NCBI RefSeq assembly: GCF_000143415.4
Contig: NW_003314261.1
Location: 6,485,132-6,549,131, forward strand
Origin: Selaginella moellendorffii
Lineage: Eukaryota; Streptophyta; Lycopodiopsida; Selaginellales; Selaginellaceae
DNA length: 64,000 nucleotides
Reading direction: 5' to 3'
Shown: positions 24,058-34,669 of the stretch, one piece after another
How positions within the stretch are numbered: position 1 is the first letter of the stretch
Layout: each line of letters opens with the position of its first letter
Notes under the pieces: model-generated
Databases searched by the model: none
What the model was told of the DNA's origin: nothing
The model's input: only the letters and a program-made list of their open reading frames with translations
Position numbers and translations under genes: made by a program

Positions 24058-26946
24058 TCACGCCTCCTCTGATTCAGATTCGGATTGTTCACCTTGAAAT
24101 AAAATACATTAGAAACTCAGTAAAGGAATATTAATGAATCTCACCTTGAACCCGGGTTATGAATGCTCTTGCTACATCTCTTGCATGGTCTGGCAAGGTG
24201 ATGGTGGCACTCTGCTTCCGCATCCAACCATGCACAACATTACTCACCGATATGCTCATGCTGGGATCCCTTGGATTCAGCACCCATCTCTTTTCTAGGC
24301 AATCCTTCGTATATCCGGAACTTGGCTTGAACCACTCCACAGTTACATTGAAGGAGTTAGTTTCCGCGTCCTCCTCTGCATCAGTGATGCAGTGCCCCAC
24401 ACATATCATTTGTTTATTACTGGGTCTGACAAGCACGACCATTCCTTTGCAGACCTGTACTGGATTGAATGCTGAATCCGGATTTTTGTTCCTCGGCCCA
24501 CAATAGTGATCCTCAACATCGTTATCTGTCACTGCATTTCTAGAGGACATTGTTCCGCTACTATCTGGTGCTCTGGGTTCTGGCCAAAAGGACTCTTCCA
24601 ATTCTTCATATACAACCGGCCCATTTTGGATAGCAGATATAATCTTCTCCCAGTATTCGAGTAAAGGCTTGCACCTCTTAAAATAGGATTCTCCACCAAA
24701 CACCAACCCCCTCTTCCAGAAGGCAATATGCTATCTAATCCCGGCCACTATACTTTCCTGGTCTTTGAGTCCATCCGGGTGCATCAGCCGTGGGGAACCC
24801 TGAGGAATCATAGGTTCCCCAGTTATGGGATCTCTCTTGAAGAGTTTAATGCCGTCCACTGGCAGCCACACTGTGTCCCATTCTCTCATCTTGTACCTCA
24901 TCACTAGAGCACCGTCACGCATGCTGAAATGAAATTGAAGAGGCTTGGAGTGGCCAATCAGCATTTCGGATCCGTCCCTGATGTAGCCTCTTACAAACCC
25001 CTTAAAGTCTGGAACCTCTGTCACAAGTGCAGCTTCAACAGTGCCTTTGATGCAATTTTGGAATTCATCGTAGAGTTGTGGGAGGGTGAGGACATTGGAT
25101 CGCCGGAGGGACTCTGCCAGGTGACTGAACATGGCATCGACGTCTTCATGAGTGTGCCCAACCATGAGAAAGCCAAGTGTAACCGTTTCAAATATGCCTT
25201 TGGCAACAAGCATCGCCAAGTACGCGAAGACGTACATGTTTTTGTTCTCACTGCCAGCATTGTCTGTTTGGAGCAGAAGATGGGGTGGAAGGCCACATCG
25301 GCCGCAAGAACTTCCTTGAGATTCTGCTTCGTTTGGATGAGGCTGTGCATTCACCGGGCGACCAGCCTCGTCGGAATGGCATGAGGCCTCACGTGATAAC
25401 CCTACAATCTGACGGCCAACATATTCACTGGGATGGCATGGGGCCCCACGTGATACTGCAAGCCTTTGCTCCTCCTCCAGCTGAACCCTGTATGGGGTTC
25501 GATCGACAAGGGCCTTATGCAAGGGTTGGCCGTTCAGCTCAGTCTGCGCACTTTGCAGAGACCTTAAGTGTTTTGCTAGGGACGCAATCATCATGTTTGC
25601 ACCCCCGCCACCCCATAGAGGTACAAAGAAGTTCCCATAGTTCTGGGCACCATGCCCATGAGCGATTATGCCAAACAGAGACACAGGCAGCTGCATGGAT
25701 GAAGAGATTGCCTTGGGGGCAGGATTGAGTCGAGGTAAGCACGTCTTTTTCTGGTCCATTTTGTCGTGGATGATGCAGAGGTAAGAGTCAGGTCTCTCCA
25801 TGGAGAGAATCCTGTTATGATAATATGCAGTCCTGCAGCTTCTCTGCTCGATGTTGTGGTCGAGCCGCCTTCTAACCAACGTCTCTCGCTCTTGAGCGCT
25901 GCAAGAATTCTTCGACAAAGCCATTTTGATAGCAGTGCACTCGTCACACTTTGAAAAGCTGGAGTACTTTCCTATACTCACATCCCTGAACCTGTTGCTC
26001 CACAATCTACTAAATCTAGATTGGCTCAGCTTCCTGTAGCCATTACTCTGGAGTTCCCGATTCACATCTTCCAATATGGCCCCCTTGGTATACATGGAAG
26101 GGAGAACTCATTGGGTGTCTCGAGTTCCATCTTCCAAGAGGCGGGTTTTATGTGGTTGCTGCTCGCTACATGTCTCGACAAACCTCTTGAAGATTGCCTC
26201 TCCATATACAACATGACCCCTGGTTTTGTGAGTACCGTCGTTCCCATGGATTGCCTGTTGAACCCTTTGTTCCTCGAACTCAGTTTTGATTCTGTAGAAT
26301 GTGGTTCAAGGGACTCCATAAATGATTCTCCATGCCTTCATGCAGACCAAACCCCTCTGGAAGACCATGCCCCCCACCTGATGTTCTGAAGCATCAACAG
26401 ATGACCGTAATACACAAAATTGCGAGCTACCTTCCAGGACAATGTCTTGTATCTTGCTCTCTCCTCTTCAATAGCATCCCAATCAGCATATTCACAGCAC
26501 CTCCTCTTGCAACAAGCAACTGTTGAGACCATTCGAACCTCCATCGCCATTTTCTGCCTTTTCAGTTCGTTGCTCAGATCCCTTTGGCTGCGCTTTAGGA
26601 AGGTGTACTTTCTTTTCCCATGAAGAGATGTTCTGTCATCAGTTGTAGTGGTGTTTGATTGTGAATCCTTCACATTCTCAAACACTAAGTGCCTCAATTT
26701 CCACCGCACAATGCTTCCAATAGTCAGATTGTTTTCTTTTGTGTCAACAACCTCTAAAATCGCAACTCCAATATCATCCCAGCCCAATTCTTGATTAGCA
26801 ACCGCATCTCTTGGATCGACAACTGTGGCTAAACCCTCAGCTACCACCTCCCCCTCGGGGTTGTTTAGAAACACCTTTGCCTGAATCCATGTAGCACGGT
26901 TCTTAAGATCCACGGAGGGAACATGCGTCGCACTTGCGGAGGCCAT
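24058..26946 (-). pseudogene. Transposase of copy A (broken)
   Basis: This is the counterpart of the copy B transposase and keeps the exon 1 that B lost: it starts at 26946 with MASASATHVPSVDLKNRATW, just after a TTTCAG acceptor, so the 5' UTR is probably spliced. Two defects break it. A 7-bp deletion near 26425 shifts the frame after RNFVY, and a CAG-to-TAG stop lies at 24731-24733. Beyond the stop the frame continues (WFKPSSGYTKDCLEKRWVLN). A 52-bp intron (24093-24144, phase 1) leads to the final exon ending SESESEEA at 24058. The putative catalytic block survives at about 25200-25360 (LQTDNAGSENKNMYVF and FLMVGHTHEDVDAMF). Two 22-bp palindromes sit in frame at 25376 and 25433. Confidence 0.8.
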
Positions 26947-27230
26947 TCTGAAAGTGCAGAAAAGAAGTTAAGACCATACAAAAAATGATTGGAGAATGGC
27001 CTAAATCATAACATACCAAACAACCTCAATAGCATGAGGCCTCATGCCATCTTGATATACACACAGCTGCAGGCAAGTAAAAACATACATGACAATACGC
27101 TAGCCATGAAATTGCAAGGGCCCAAGATGGCATGTGGCCTCATGCCATTTCTAAATGTGGTCCTAAGCCATTCCATGGTGAACATACCAGGAAGCACAAG
27201 TGCCGAATATCAAGAGGAAGCGGTAGCCAC

Positions 27231-27440
27231 ACCAAAGACAGTGCCGCTTGCAACACCGCAACTACTCATAGCGCCGCTCGCAACACTGCAACTGCTCGTA
27301 GCGCCGCTCGCACAAACTGCCACTCGCATAAACTGTCGCTCGCAATGGCGCTCGCAATGCCGCAACCGCTCGTAGATGCATAAACCACAGCTCACAACGC
27401 CGCTTACACAAGTAGCGCTCACTGCGCTCAGCGGAACCAA
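27231..27440. repeat. CGCTCGC-rich short tandem repeats, transposase side
   Basis: Degenerate repeats of about 24-30 bp built from words like GCGCCGCTCGCAACAC and GCAACTGCTCGTAGC. The matching array in copy B is at about 44520-44720. It is strongly GC-rich compared with its flanks and lies just upstream of the transposase gene. Confidence 0.7.
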
Positions 27441-27496
27441 GAACACAGCGCACAAAAATGATAGACCTAGGAATGAGTTCGAGAATTCAAAAATAA

Positions 27497-29401
27497 CACA
27501 CGCTTGAACGTCACATCAAATCCTCTGACAAACCAGATCTTATGATTCCTTTGACAAATTTCAAACTGAGTAGCTTCTAGACTTTGCTGTCGGAGGTTGA
27601 ACTTTGTCACATCATGTCCTTGCCTCGATCCAGCTGTGCCATGTCAATGATTCGAACTTTGCCATGCCATGTCAGCGATCCGCACCAAGATTATTCGCCG
27701 TGTAAAGGAATAATTATGCTGTGTGTGTATGTCCATTTATGGCAATATAAGGCCACACGCCATTCAAAGAATAATGCTAGTCAAGCATTTTTTGGTGCAT
27801 TTTTGGGTTCAAAATTGCATGAGCCCACACGCTATAAAGTTTACCTGTACCAAAAATAGAAACAGCTTTATTTACTTGGGAATTTAAGTGGTTGAGGCAT
27901 TTTTAAATTTACAAACACATGCCCTACTTACATTCCTTTGGTTGCTTAAAATTCAAAAATATTATAAACCTTTCTTTTTGCATTTTCAATGTTTTCAATT
28001 ATGGTTTTTGATTTTCGCAGGATTAGCCTAGTAATCTATTTGCATCTCGTCATGTTTATAGCTAGCTTTCGTTTGTCCCCTTCGTTAGCCTGAGATACAT
28101 CTGCTCAGCATCTGCCTCTTACAGCATTTGCCCAGAAAGGGCATCTTTCTTCACGCAGCATTTGCCACATATTTAGGGTTTAGGGTTTAGGGTTTAGCAA
28201 TTCAGTAGCTTGATGCAAAATCCTTTGATATGTCACAATGCCCCTAGGACCATAAACACATTTCAATAGAGAGGGTCCTTTCATTTTATAACTCCTTACG
28301 TAGATCTTAGTGAAACCAGAGTTTGTGAAGTTAGTTTCTTGTGATCCCGCATCTGATTGTGATGTCCCTTTGAAGTGTCGATGGAAAGGTCAATGCACAC
28401 CAAACTGTAAAATCTTGGAGCAAAATAACGGTCGGATCTATGGCAAATGCCCCTGAAACATTGTAAGGCTCGTGTGGTCTCATGTGGTGTCCGATCGAGA
28501 TGCTTCTTTGCAGGGTCATCAAGAAAGGCATTGTATACCATTCTGTAAAATCTAGTTGCGATCTAACAGTTGGATCTCCAGAAAACACAACAAAATCTCG
28601 CGTGTGTTAGAATATTCTAGGAATATACTCCTATGTGCCCCTGAAAATGGCATGCGGCCCCACGCTATTCAAGAGATAACGCCAGATGACGCTGAGCATT
28701 TTTTGGTGCATTTTTTGGGATCAAAATTGCATGAGCCCACACGCTTGAACGTCACATCAAATCCTCTGACAAACCAGATCTTATAATTCCTCTGACAAAT
28801 TTCAAACTGAGTAGCTTCTAGACTTTGCTGTCGAACGTTGAACTTTGTCACATCATGTCCTTGCCTCGATCCAGCTATGCCATGTCAGTGATTCGAACTT
28901 TGCCATGCCATGTTAGCGATCCGCGCCAAGATTATTCGCCGTGTAACTGCTCGGCATCTGCCTCTTACAGCATTTGCCCAGAAAGGGCATCTTTCTTCAC
29001 GCAGCATTTGCCACTTATTTAGGGTTTAGGGTTTAGGGTTTAGCAATTCAGTAGCTTGATAAACATGCAAATACAGAACTTGATGCAAAATCCTTTGATA
29101 CGTCAGGACCATAAACACATTTCAATAGAGAGGGTCCTTTCATTTCATAACTCCTTACGTAGATCTTGGTGAAACCAGAGTTAGTGAAGTTGGTTTCTTG
29201 TGATCCCGCTTCTGATTGTGATGTCCCTTTGCAGTGTCGATGGAAAGGTCAATGCACACCAAACTGTAGAATCTTGGAGCAAAATAACGGTCGGATCTAT
29301 GGCAAATGCCCCTGAAACATTGTAAGGCTCGTGTGGTCTCATGTGGTGTCCGATCGAGATGCTTCTTTGCAGGGTCATCAAGAAGGACATTGTATACCAT
29401 T
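27497..29401. repeat. Direct repeat of about 1.24-kb period in copy A
   Basis: The phrase CACACGCTTGAACGTCACAT starts at about 27497 and again at about 28737. The first unit runs to about 28540. The second is shorter, lacking the part equivalent to about 27690-28080, and ends near 29401. Each includes the TTTAGGG array and the block GGTCATCAAGAAGG...TTGTATACCATTC. Copy B has the same two units in reverse (about 42320-43160 and 43160-44470), so the duplication predates the nesting. Confidence 0.75.
28172..28197 (+). repeat. Telomere-like TTTAGGG repeats, copy A unit 1
   Basis: About three copies of the plant telomere heptamer (TTTAGGG) inside the transposon. A second array of about three copies is at about 29020-29042. 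Confidence 0.85.
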
Positions 29402-30067
29402 CTTTATTTAGCTGAAAATCTGGCATTTTTGGAAATACAAGATGCTTTGGAATATCCAATCATGCATGGTATAAATATAGCGAGGGTATTAAATGATATC
29501 CCAATCATGATCTTTCTTTTGGATTTCGCGTGTATGCAGTCCGAGGAATGATGACGTTGCGGATTTCTTTTGGATTTCACGTGCATGCATGCGCGCGGCG
29601 ATCCAGAAATTAATGGTGGCGCCCAAGTCCGAGGAATGATGACGTTGCGGGATTACCAACCGTCGTGACATTTCGCGCGTGTGAGGTTAGGTTTTGCATT
29701 TTGCTTCGTACTCGCGCTCGCATCGCGCTCCCACTCGCGATCACGCTCATATTTGCGCTCATCTACCTTCTCTACAGCTTTCTCGTGTGCATCGGCGTCC
29801 ACTCGTGCTTGCATCACACTCGCGCTCGCATCGCGCTCGTTTGCATCGGTGTCCACTTCAAGACACACCCAGTTTGTAACTTCGCCGCCAACTTCGCCGC
29901 CCACTCCGCCACCCACACGCAGCCCACTTGGCGTCTCGGGAGATTTCAGCGCCACTCTCCAACTGTAAGTGGCAGAGTAGCCTTGCTGCTACGATCCGCT
30001 GCACACACAGTGCACATTCGCCAGCGAGTCCGGCCTCGATTGTCACGCCTCCATTCGGCTTCAAATG

Positions 30068-30306
30068 GTAAGTCTTTTAGGCCAAGTAGAAAATGGCATG
30101 AGGCCACATGCCATTCAGTAGCAACATTGGCATGCACCAATTGGGCTCTCAAGTGCAGTCCGGTTACAGATGGCATGTAGCCTCACGCCATCTTAGGATG
30201 CAGCCTCAAGACATCTGATGTAGTGGTGAATAGCGTATGGCCTCACGTTATTTCCAGCTGCTAGCTTTTCATCTGTCAGCTCTAATTGTTGTGCATTTCT
30301 GAACAG
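30068..30306 (+). other. Intron after the start codon, packed with palindromes
   Basis: Donor GTAAGTC at 30068, acceptor CTGAACAG ending at 30306. It contains three 22-bp palindromes (30093, 30170, 30230) in 239 bp. The same three lie in copy B at 41594, 41517 and 41457. Confidence 0.6.
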
Positions 30307-33000
30307 GCGAGGAATTGCGTTCTTCTTCCAGCCACTGTCAATGTGGATGTAGAGAAGGGGGAGGAGCTCACCAGTTGGACTTTCGGGATGGAAGGCGAGG
30401 ATCTGAGGCTGTACAACACAGATGGTGGGAGAAAAGAATGCATGGGGATCCTCATCCAAGTGACAGACACTCCATGCAGTTCCATGCAAGAATATGGACT
30501 AGCACTTGTGGTAGAGACAGCGTCTGCCTTCAAGATCCACCTTGCACATCCTAGTGGCTTCCCGGAGGGGGGCAGCGGCTATGAGGAATTCCTAGAGGGA
30601 GATAGGGAGAGGTTGTCTAGGAGGCCCACAATTTCAAAGATGCTGCGGGTCTATGAAGATCACATGGAATCCACGGACCTCACCTACGGCGATGTTCAAA
30701 AACTATATTCCAACATTGAGCCATTGAGAGTGCCTCCAGTTCGCGAAGCGAAGGGGAAGGGGGTCGATCTGGAAACTACCCCGAAGCAGAAAAGGGTGGT
30801 CAAGCTCAAGCCGACGTCCGACTCTCCTACTCCAAAAAAGAAGCTACTCGGTGATGCCATTGCCTCGAGTTCGAACACTACACCCACCAAAAAGAAGAGC
30901 CGCAAAGAGCAGAAAGAGCAAGAAGAGGCAGCAAAAATCGTCGCAGATAATAGTACTTGTTACTATTCCAACAAAGTATATACAATCGATGTGAGCCGTA
31001 TCGACATCCAAAGCAAATACAACCACAAGCTAGTATCTGATGAGTGGGTGGAGAAACTGAAGCAGAAGATGCTGGCAAGTCCAGTAACACCCGACATCGC
31101 AGACGTGATCCCCTACTACCGAACAATGAAGGGCAAGACGAGGTTTCCAGACTTGATCAATAGGAAGGTGTTGGACGATCAGAACATCCGGTTCTATGCC
31201 GTCTCCGGGCAGCATTCTAGCTTGGTGATGCAAGAGATAGTTGTGGATATTATGGTGGGCGAGGAGGTGAAGAAAGTCTTCAAGACAAGAGTTGTCCGCC
31301 TGATAAAAGGCAACTCGCCCCTCCGATCTATCATATACATCTCCCACGCACAGAATGTCAAGCAAGAAACGTGCTACAAATCGGGTCTGCACGAGACATT
31401 GGCACGAACACGGAAGCTCTGGGTTCAACTAAAGAAGCCACAAAAACCAGGACAAGGACGTGCACTAGCAACTAGCGCCTAGCAGGTAAGCCTCGTTGCA
31501 TGTGGCATAGCATGTGGCCTCACGCCATTTCCATTGCAGAAATTCTCGAGTCTTCTCTCGAAAACACTGGGGGTCAATGACACACTCAGCATCCATAACA
31601 TTCTACTCGCGACAAAAGTTGTTTTTGACAAATGGGTAGATGTGCTGAGGAGGTACCATGACGGGGAGTTGCTAAACTCAATGGGTGTGGAGGATGGCCG
31701 GAAGCCCAATGATTTGAAGCTCAACGCCTTGCGTTTCTCGCGGTCTCTAGACGACGACGACCTTTTGACAGTGGCTAATGCTCTTCTACGTGGTGAGGTA
31801 GTCTTCAACAAGACCAAAATGACTCCCGGCCATATTGTGACATACGAGGACTTGTGCACGACTCAGAGAGCTCGTGCGCTATTGAAGGATTGGATCTTCG
31901 AGCAAGTGGCCGTGGAGAGGGTGAGCATCGACACCACGCAAGAGATGATGGAAGAGCTGGAGTTGTCAAATGAAGACATCGACGAGTACGTGAAGGGGGC
32001 CCCCAAGTTCATCGATCTGCTGCGGGATGCCACGAAAAGTAAAGCTGAGAAGTTGGATCAGTATCCAAATTTCATTAAGATTGATGTCGACCGCCGGCTT
32101 CAGAAACAGCTCGACCCCGCAGCAGAGGCATATCGAGAACCTTACCGGGTATACGTGAATTCGGATGAGGATCAAAGGTGGAGGAGCATCGTTTCCCGCG
32201 GAGATGAGCAGGTCAAGAACATCTTTTGTGTGATGGACTTCACAAACGAGGAGATCACTCATGCAGACGAAGTCAGCTCCATCATTGACTTAATGGTGGG
32301 ACTTGCGGAGGTGGAATCTTCAGTCCACTATATGATCTACGACTCCGAATCCTATCACAAGTTCTAGAAGGCCTTGAATGAGGTGAAGGCTCGGTTGAAA
32401 GGCAAGGAGATGCGGGAGATCCATGGGATAATGGCTAAGAAGAAGATACCGACGAATGTCCGCATCTTCACACTCGCCCTTATTATTGGTCCTGCAGCAG
32501 AGTGGGACTGGAGTGACTTCCTAGCTTCGTTCGACAAGGCCGATCGAATTGATCTGAGGGAGGTCAATTTACCCATGCCTGAGGAACTAAAGACGGCTAT
32601 GGAGCTTTCGAATCCAGAGAAAGCTCCAAGTGCAGCATGGGAAATGCTCAGCTGGGTCTTCAATGCAATAGCGGGTGGGTCACCTGCTTCCGACTCCAAG
32701 GGCAAATGCATTGTCGAGTACAACTGCGGCGGACTATTCTTTCGAGCCGCACTACTCAAGGGTGTCCCGTGTGTTGCGGTGACAAACTCCATTGAAGAGG
32801 TGACTTCAATGGAGCATATAATTATAGTTGCCAAAGAAAACCAATATCTTCTCTGCGAACCTAATGAGTACGCACTTTAAGTTTAAATGTTATCTCACAA
32901 GCTTTGTATGCAGGAGCATGGCCACCCCCAGATGCTGAAACGGCGTTAACAACTACTGTTGAAGATACCCATGTTGGGCCGAGCTCACAACCTGCACAAG

Positions 33001-33038
33001 GTAAGGTCACGTGAGGCCTCACGCCATTTTGATTATAG
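33001..33038 (+). other. 38-bp intron made almost entirely of one palindrome
   Basis: Donor GTAAGG directly after CTGCACAAG, acceptor GATTATAG. The 22-bp palindrome (33006-33027) fills the space between donor and acceptor. Phase 1 on both sides keeps the reading frame (SSQPAQ, then DRCEYSDTRTEK). Copy B has the same intron around 38681. Introns at 31486, 33129 and 33322 (47-54 bp) are built the same way. Confidence 0.7.
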
Positions 33039-34572
33039 ATCGTTGTGAATATTCAGACACGAGGACTGAAAAGCGCACTGGTGGCGCGTCGAAGAAGGAC
33101 AAACAGACAAGCGATAGGAAAAAAGGAGGTATAAATTATATTTGCAATGCCGTGTGGTCTCATGCCATTCCTTGCAGGAGACACTTCTTCAAAGGCAAAA
33201 CAGGCAAGCACCAGCCAAGCTCAAACTGACAGTGGTCATAGAAAGCGAAAGCACGTTGGACAGTCGTCGGGATCAGAGGCGTTTGATTCGAAAAGGAAGA
33301 AGGGCAACGAAAAGATGATAGGTAATGCCTCGCGGTTATGGCGTGTGTGCTCATGCCATTCATTGCAGATCAAGGGCTGAGTGAAAGCAGCCAGTCACCA
33401 CCTCCTGACTCAGATTCCTATGGCGGACTCCCCTTCCCCAATCTCAATGGAGAGGTACAATGGATGAGGGATGCTTTTCAAGTCAGGGCCACGTTTTTCT
33501 CATCTTGTCGTCTTCGAAGGGTGCAAGAACGTGCAGAAACCATGTTAAGACAGTCGGGTGAGGATACGGTCCTAGGTCACGCACTAAAACAGGCTATGGA
33601 TGTCTTGTATTTTGAGATGGAGACTCGGCCAGATGATTTTCCCAAGATGGTCCTGGAAGAACAAGCCATCCAGCCTGAGCAGCCTATGGAAGAAATGCAG
33701 GAAGGGGATGAGGAGCCAGAGAAAGATAATGAGCAGGAAGAGCAGAAGGACGAAGAGGAGGACAAAGAAGAGGAGGATGAAGAAGAGGAGGACGAAGAGG
33801 ACTTGGATGGTCCTCACAATGTTGACGATCACAATATCAACGACGACGATGATGACGACGATGGCCAGCCTGAGGTGGCCAAAGAGCAGCGGAGGAAGGT
33901 CATACAAGACAAACCATCAAGTAAATAATAGTACATCCATTCCTAACCTTTTACCATTTCTACAATTGTCCATGTAGGTCGCAGAGCAAATGGTAAGTAG
34001 AGATTATTCAGTTGAATTAAGATACAAACTCTAGCCTTTAGTGTCGAGGAAGGATAGTGCCAAGCAAGGGTCGAAACGTATGTCCAATCCTTAAGAATCA
34101 GCAGTGCGCCCAAGTGATATCGGTCCTAGTTCCTCAATAGCAGTTGGTGGTAAATACAATATAGTCGATTCAATGTGCTAATGAGTTTGTTTTTAGTAGC
34201 CAGTAGGGAGGATACCATCTCAATCGAAGGGAGATATTTGGGCATATGGATCCGCCAGTGGACTCTACTTGCCTACAAGAGTCATTAGAGCTGGTGGAGG
34301 CTACTATCCATATCAACACCAAGCAAGCTGACCACGCTCCACTTGATGCTGCCCATACCACTGAGTCAATCTTGTCCACGTATCCAACTGACGGTGACCA
34401 GGCGCTATTGAACCCGCATGAGGCCACCCCAGCCGCCGAGCCGGTCATATCCTCATTTCCAACAGACTCAACGTGTGCCCAATCGTCTGACTACGCGCCG
34501 TTGGAACCTCCCTACACCGCCCCTGCTGCCTGTTCGGTCATGTCCACTTTGCCAACGGAGGCACCAGCTGAA

Positions 34573-34669
34573 ATGGCGTGTGATCACACGCCATCGGAAC
34601 CACCCCATGCCACTGTTGAGCCAGTTGTACCAGAGTCTACAGCTGAAATGGCATGTGCCCACACGCCAT
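34573..34669 (+). repeat. In-frame palindrome pair and 75-bp unit in the big gene
   Basis: Two 22-bp palindromes (34573-34594, centre GATC, and 34648-34669) lie in frame in the coding exon of copy A, each encoding the peptide EMACxHTPS. They bound a 75-bp unit. Copy B has only one palindrome here (37132-37153) and lacks exactly 25 codons, as expected for recombination between the direct copies. Confidence 0.8.

Larger units (their letters stand above)
26947..30064. promoter_or_regulatory. Divergent intergenic region of copy A
   Basis: This 3.1-kb region lies between the divergent transposase (-) and ParB/HAD gene (+), so both promoters must be here. It contains 22-bp palindromes at 27029, 27127 and 28647, and a cluster of CGCTCGC-type repeats near the transposase start (about 27231-27440). 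A similar cluster lies near the other start (about 29700-29850). A 1.24-kb direct repeat (27497 and 28737 units) and two short TTTAGGG arrays (about 28172-28197, 29020-29042) are also present. The CTCGC-rich frames at 29665-29968 look like untranslated sequence; a GTAAGT...CACAG intron at about 29964-30013 fits. No protein is supported. Confidence 0.6.
23131..34669. repeat. 22-bp palindrome family, left arm (copy A): 17 copies
   Basis: The consensus is ATGGCRTGWGG followed by its reverse complement, with R/W varying. First bases are at 23131, 23891, 24037, 25376, 25433, 27029, 27127, 28647, 30093, 30170, 30230, 31507, 33006, 33147, 33338, 34573 and 34648. The length is always 22 bp, and several copies are perfect or one mismatch from perfect. 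They occur in introns, untranslated and subterminal DNA, and in frame in transposase exons (25376, 25433) and the ParB/HAD gene. More degraded copies exist near 22726, 23041, 23540, 23730, 27740 and 35765. I found none in the flanking host genes. Confidence 0.9.

Noticed and set aside
28172-28197. Telomere repeats as a sign of a chromosome end
   Set aside because: Only three or four copies, internal to the transposon, present in both copies and flanked by genes.
29665-30180. Long Arg/Ala/Leu-rich frame upstream of the ParB/HAD gene
   Set aside because: Made of CTCGC-type tandem words and crossing likely splice sites; better read as 5' untranslated sequence. The start at 30065 gives a more normal protein.
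33584-33907. Very hydrophobic frame antisense to the acidic block
   Set aside because: It is the complement of GAG/GAC-rich codons; such codons read as Leu/Val/Ile/Phe on the other strand. Not a membrane protein.
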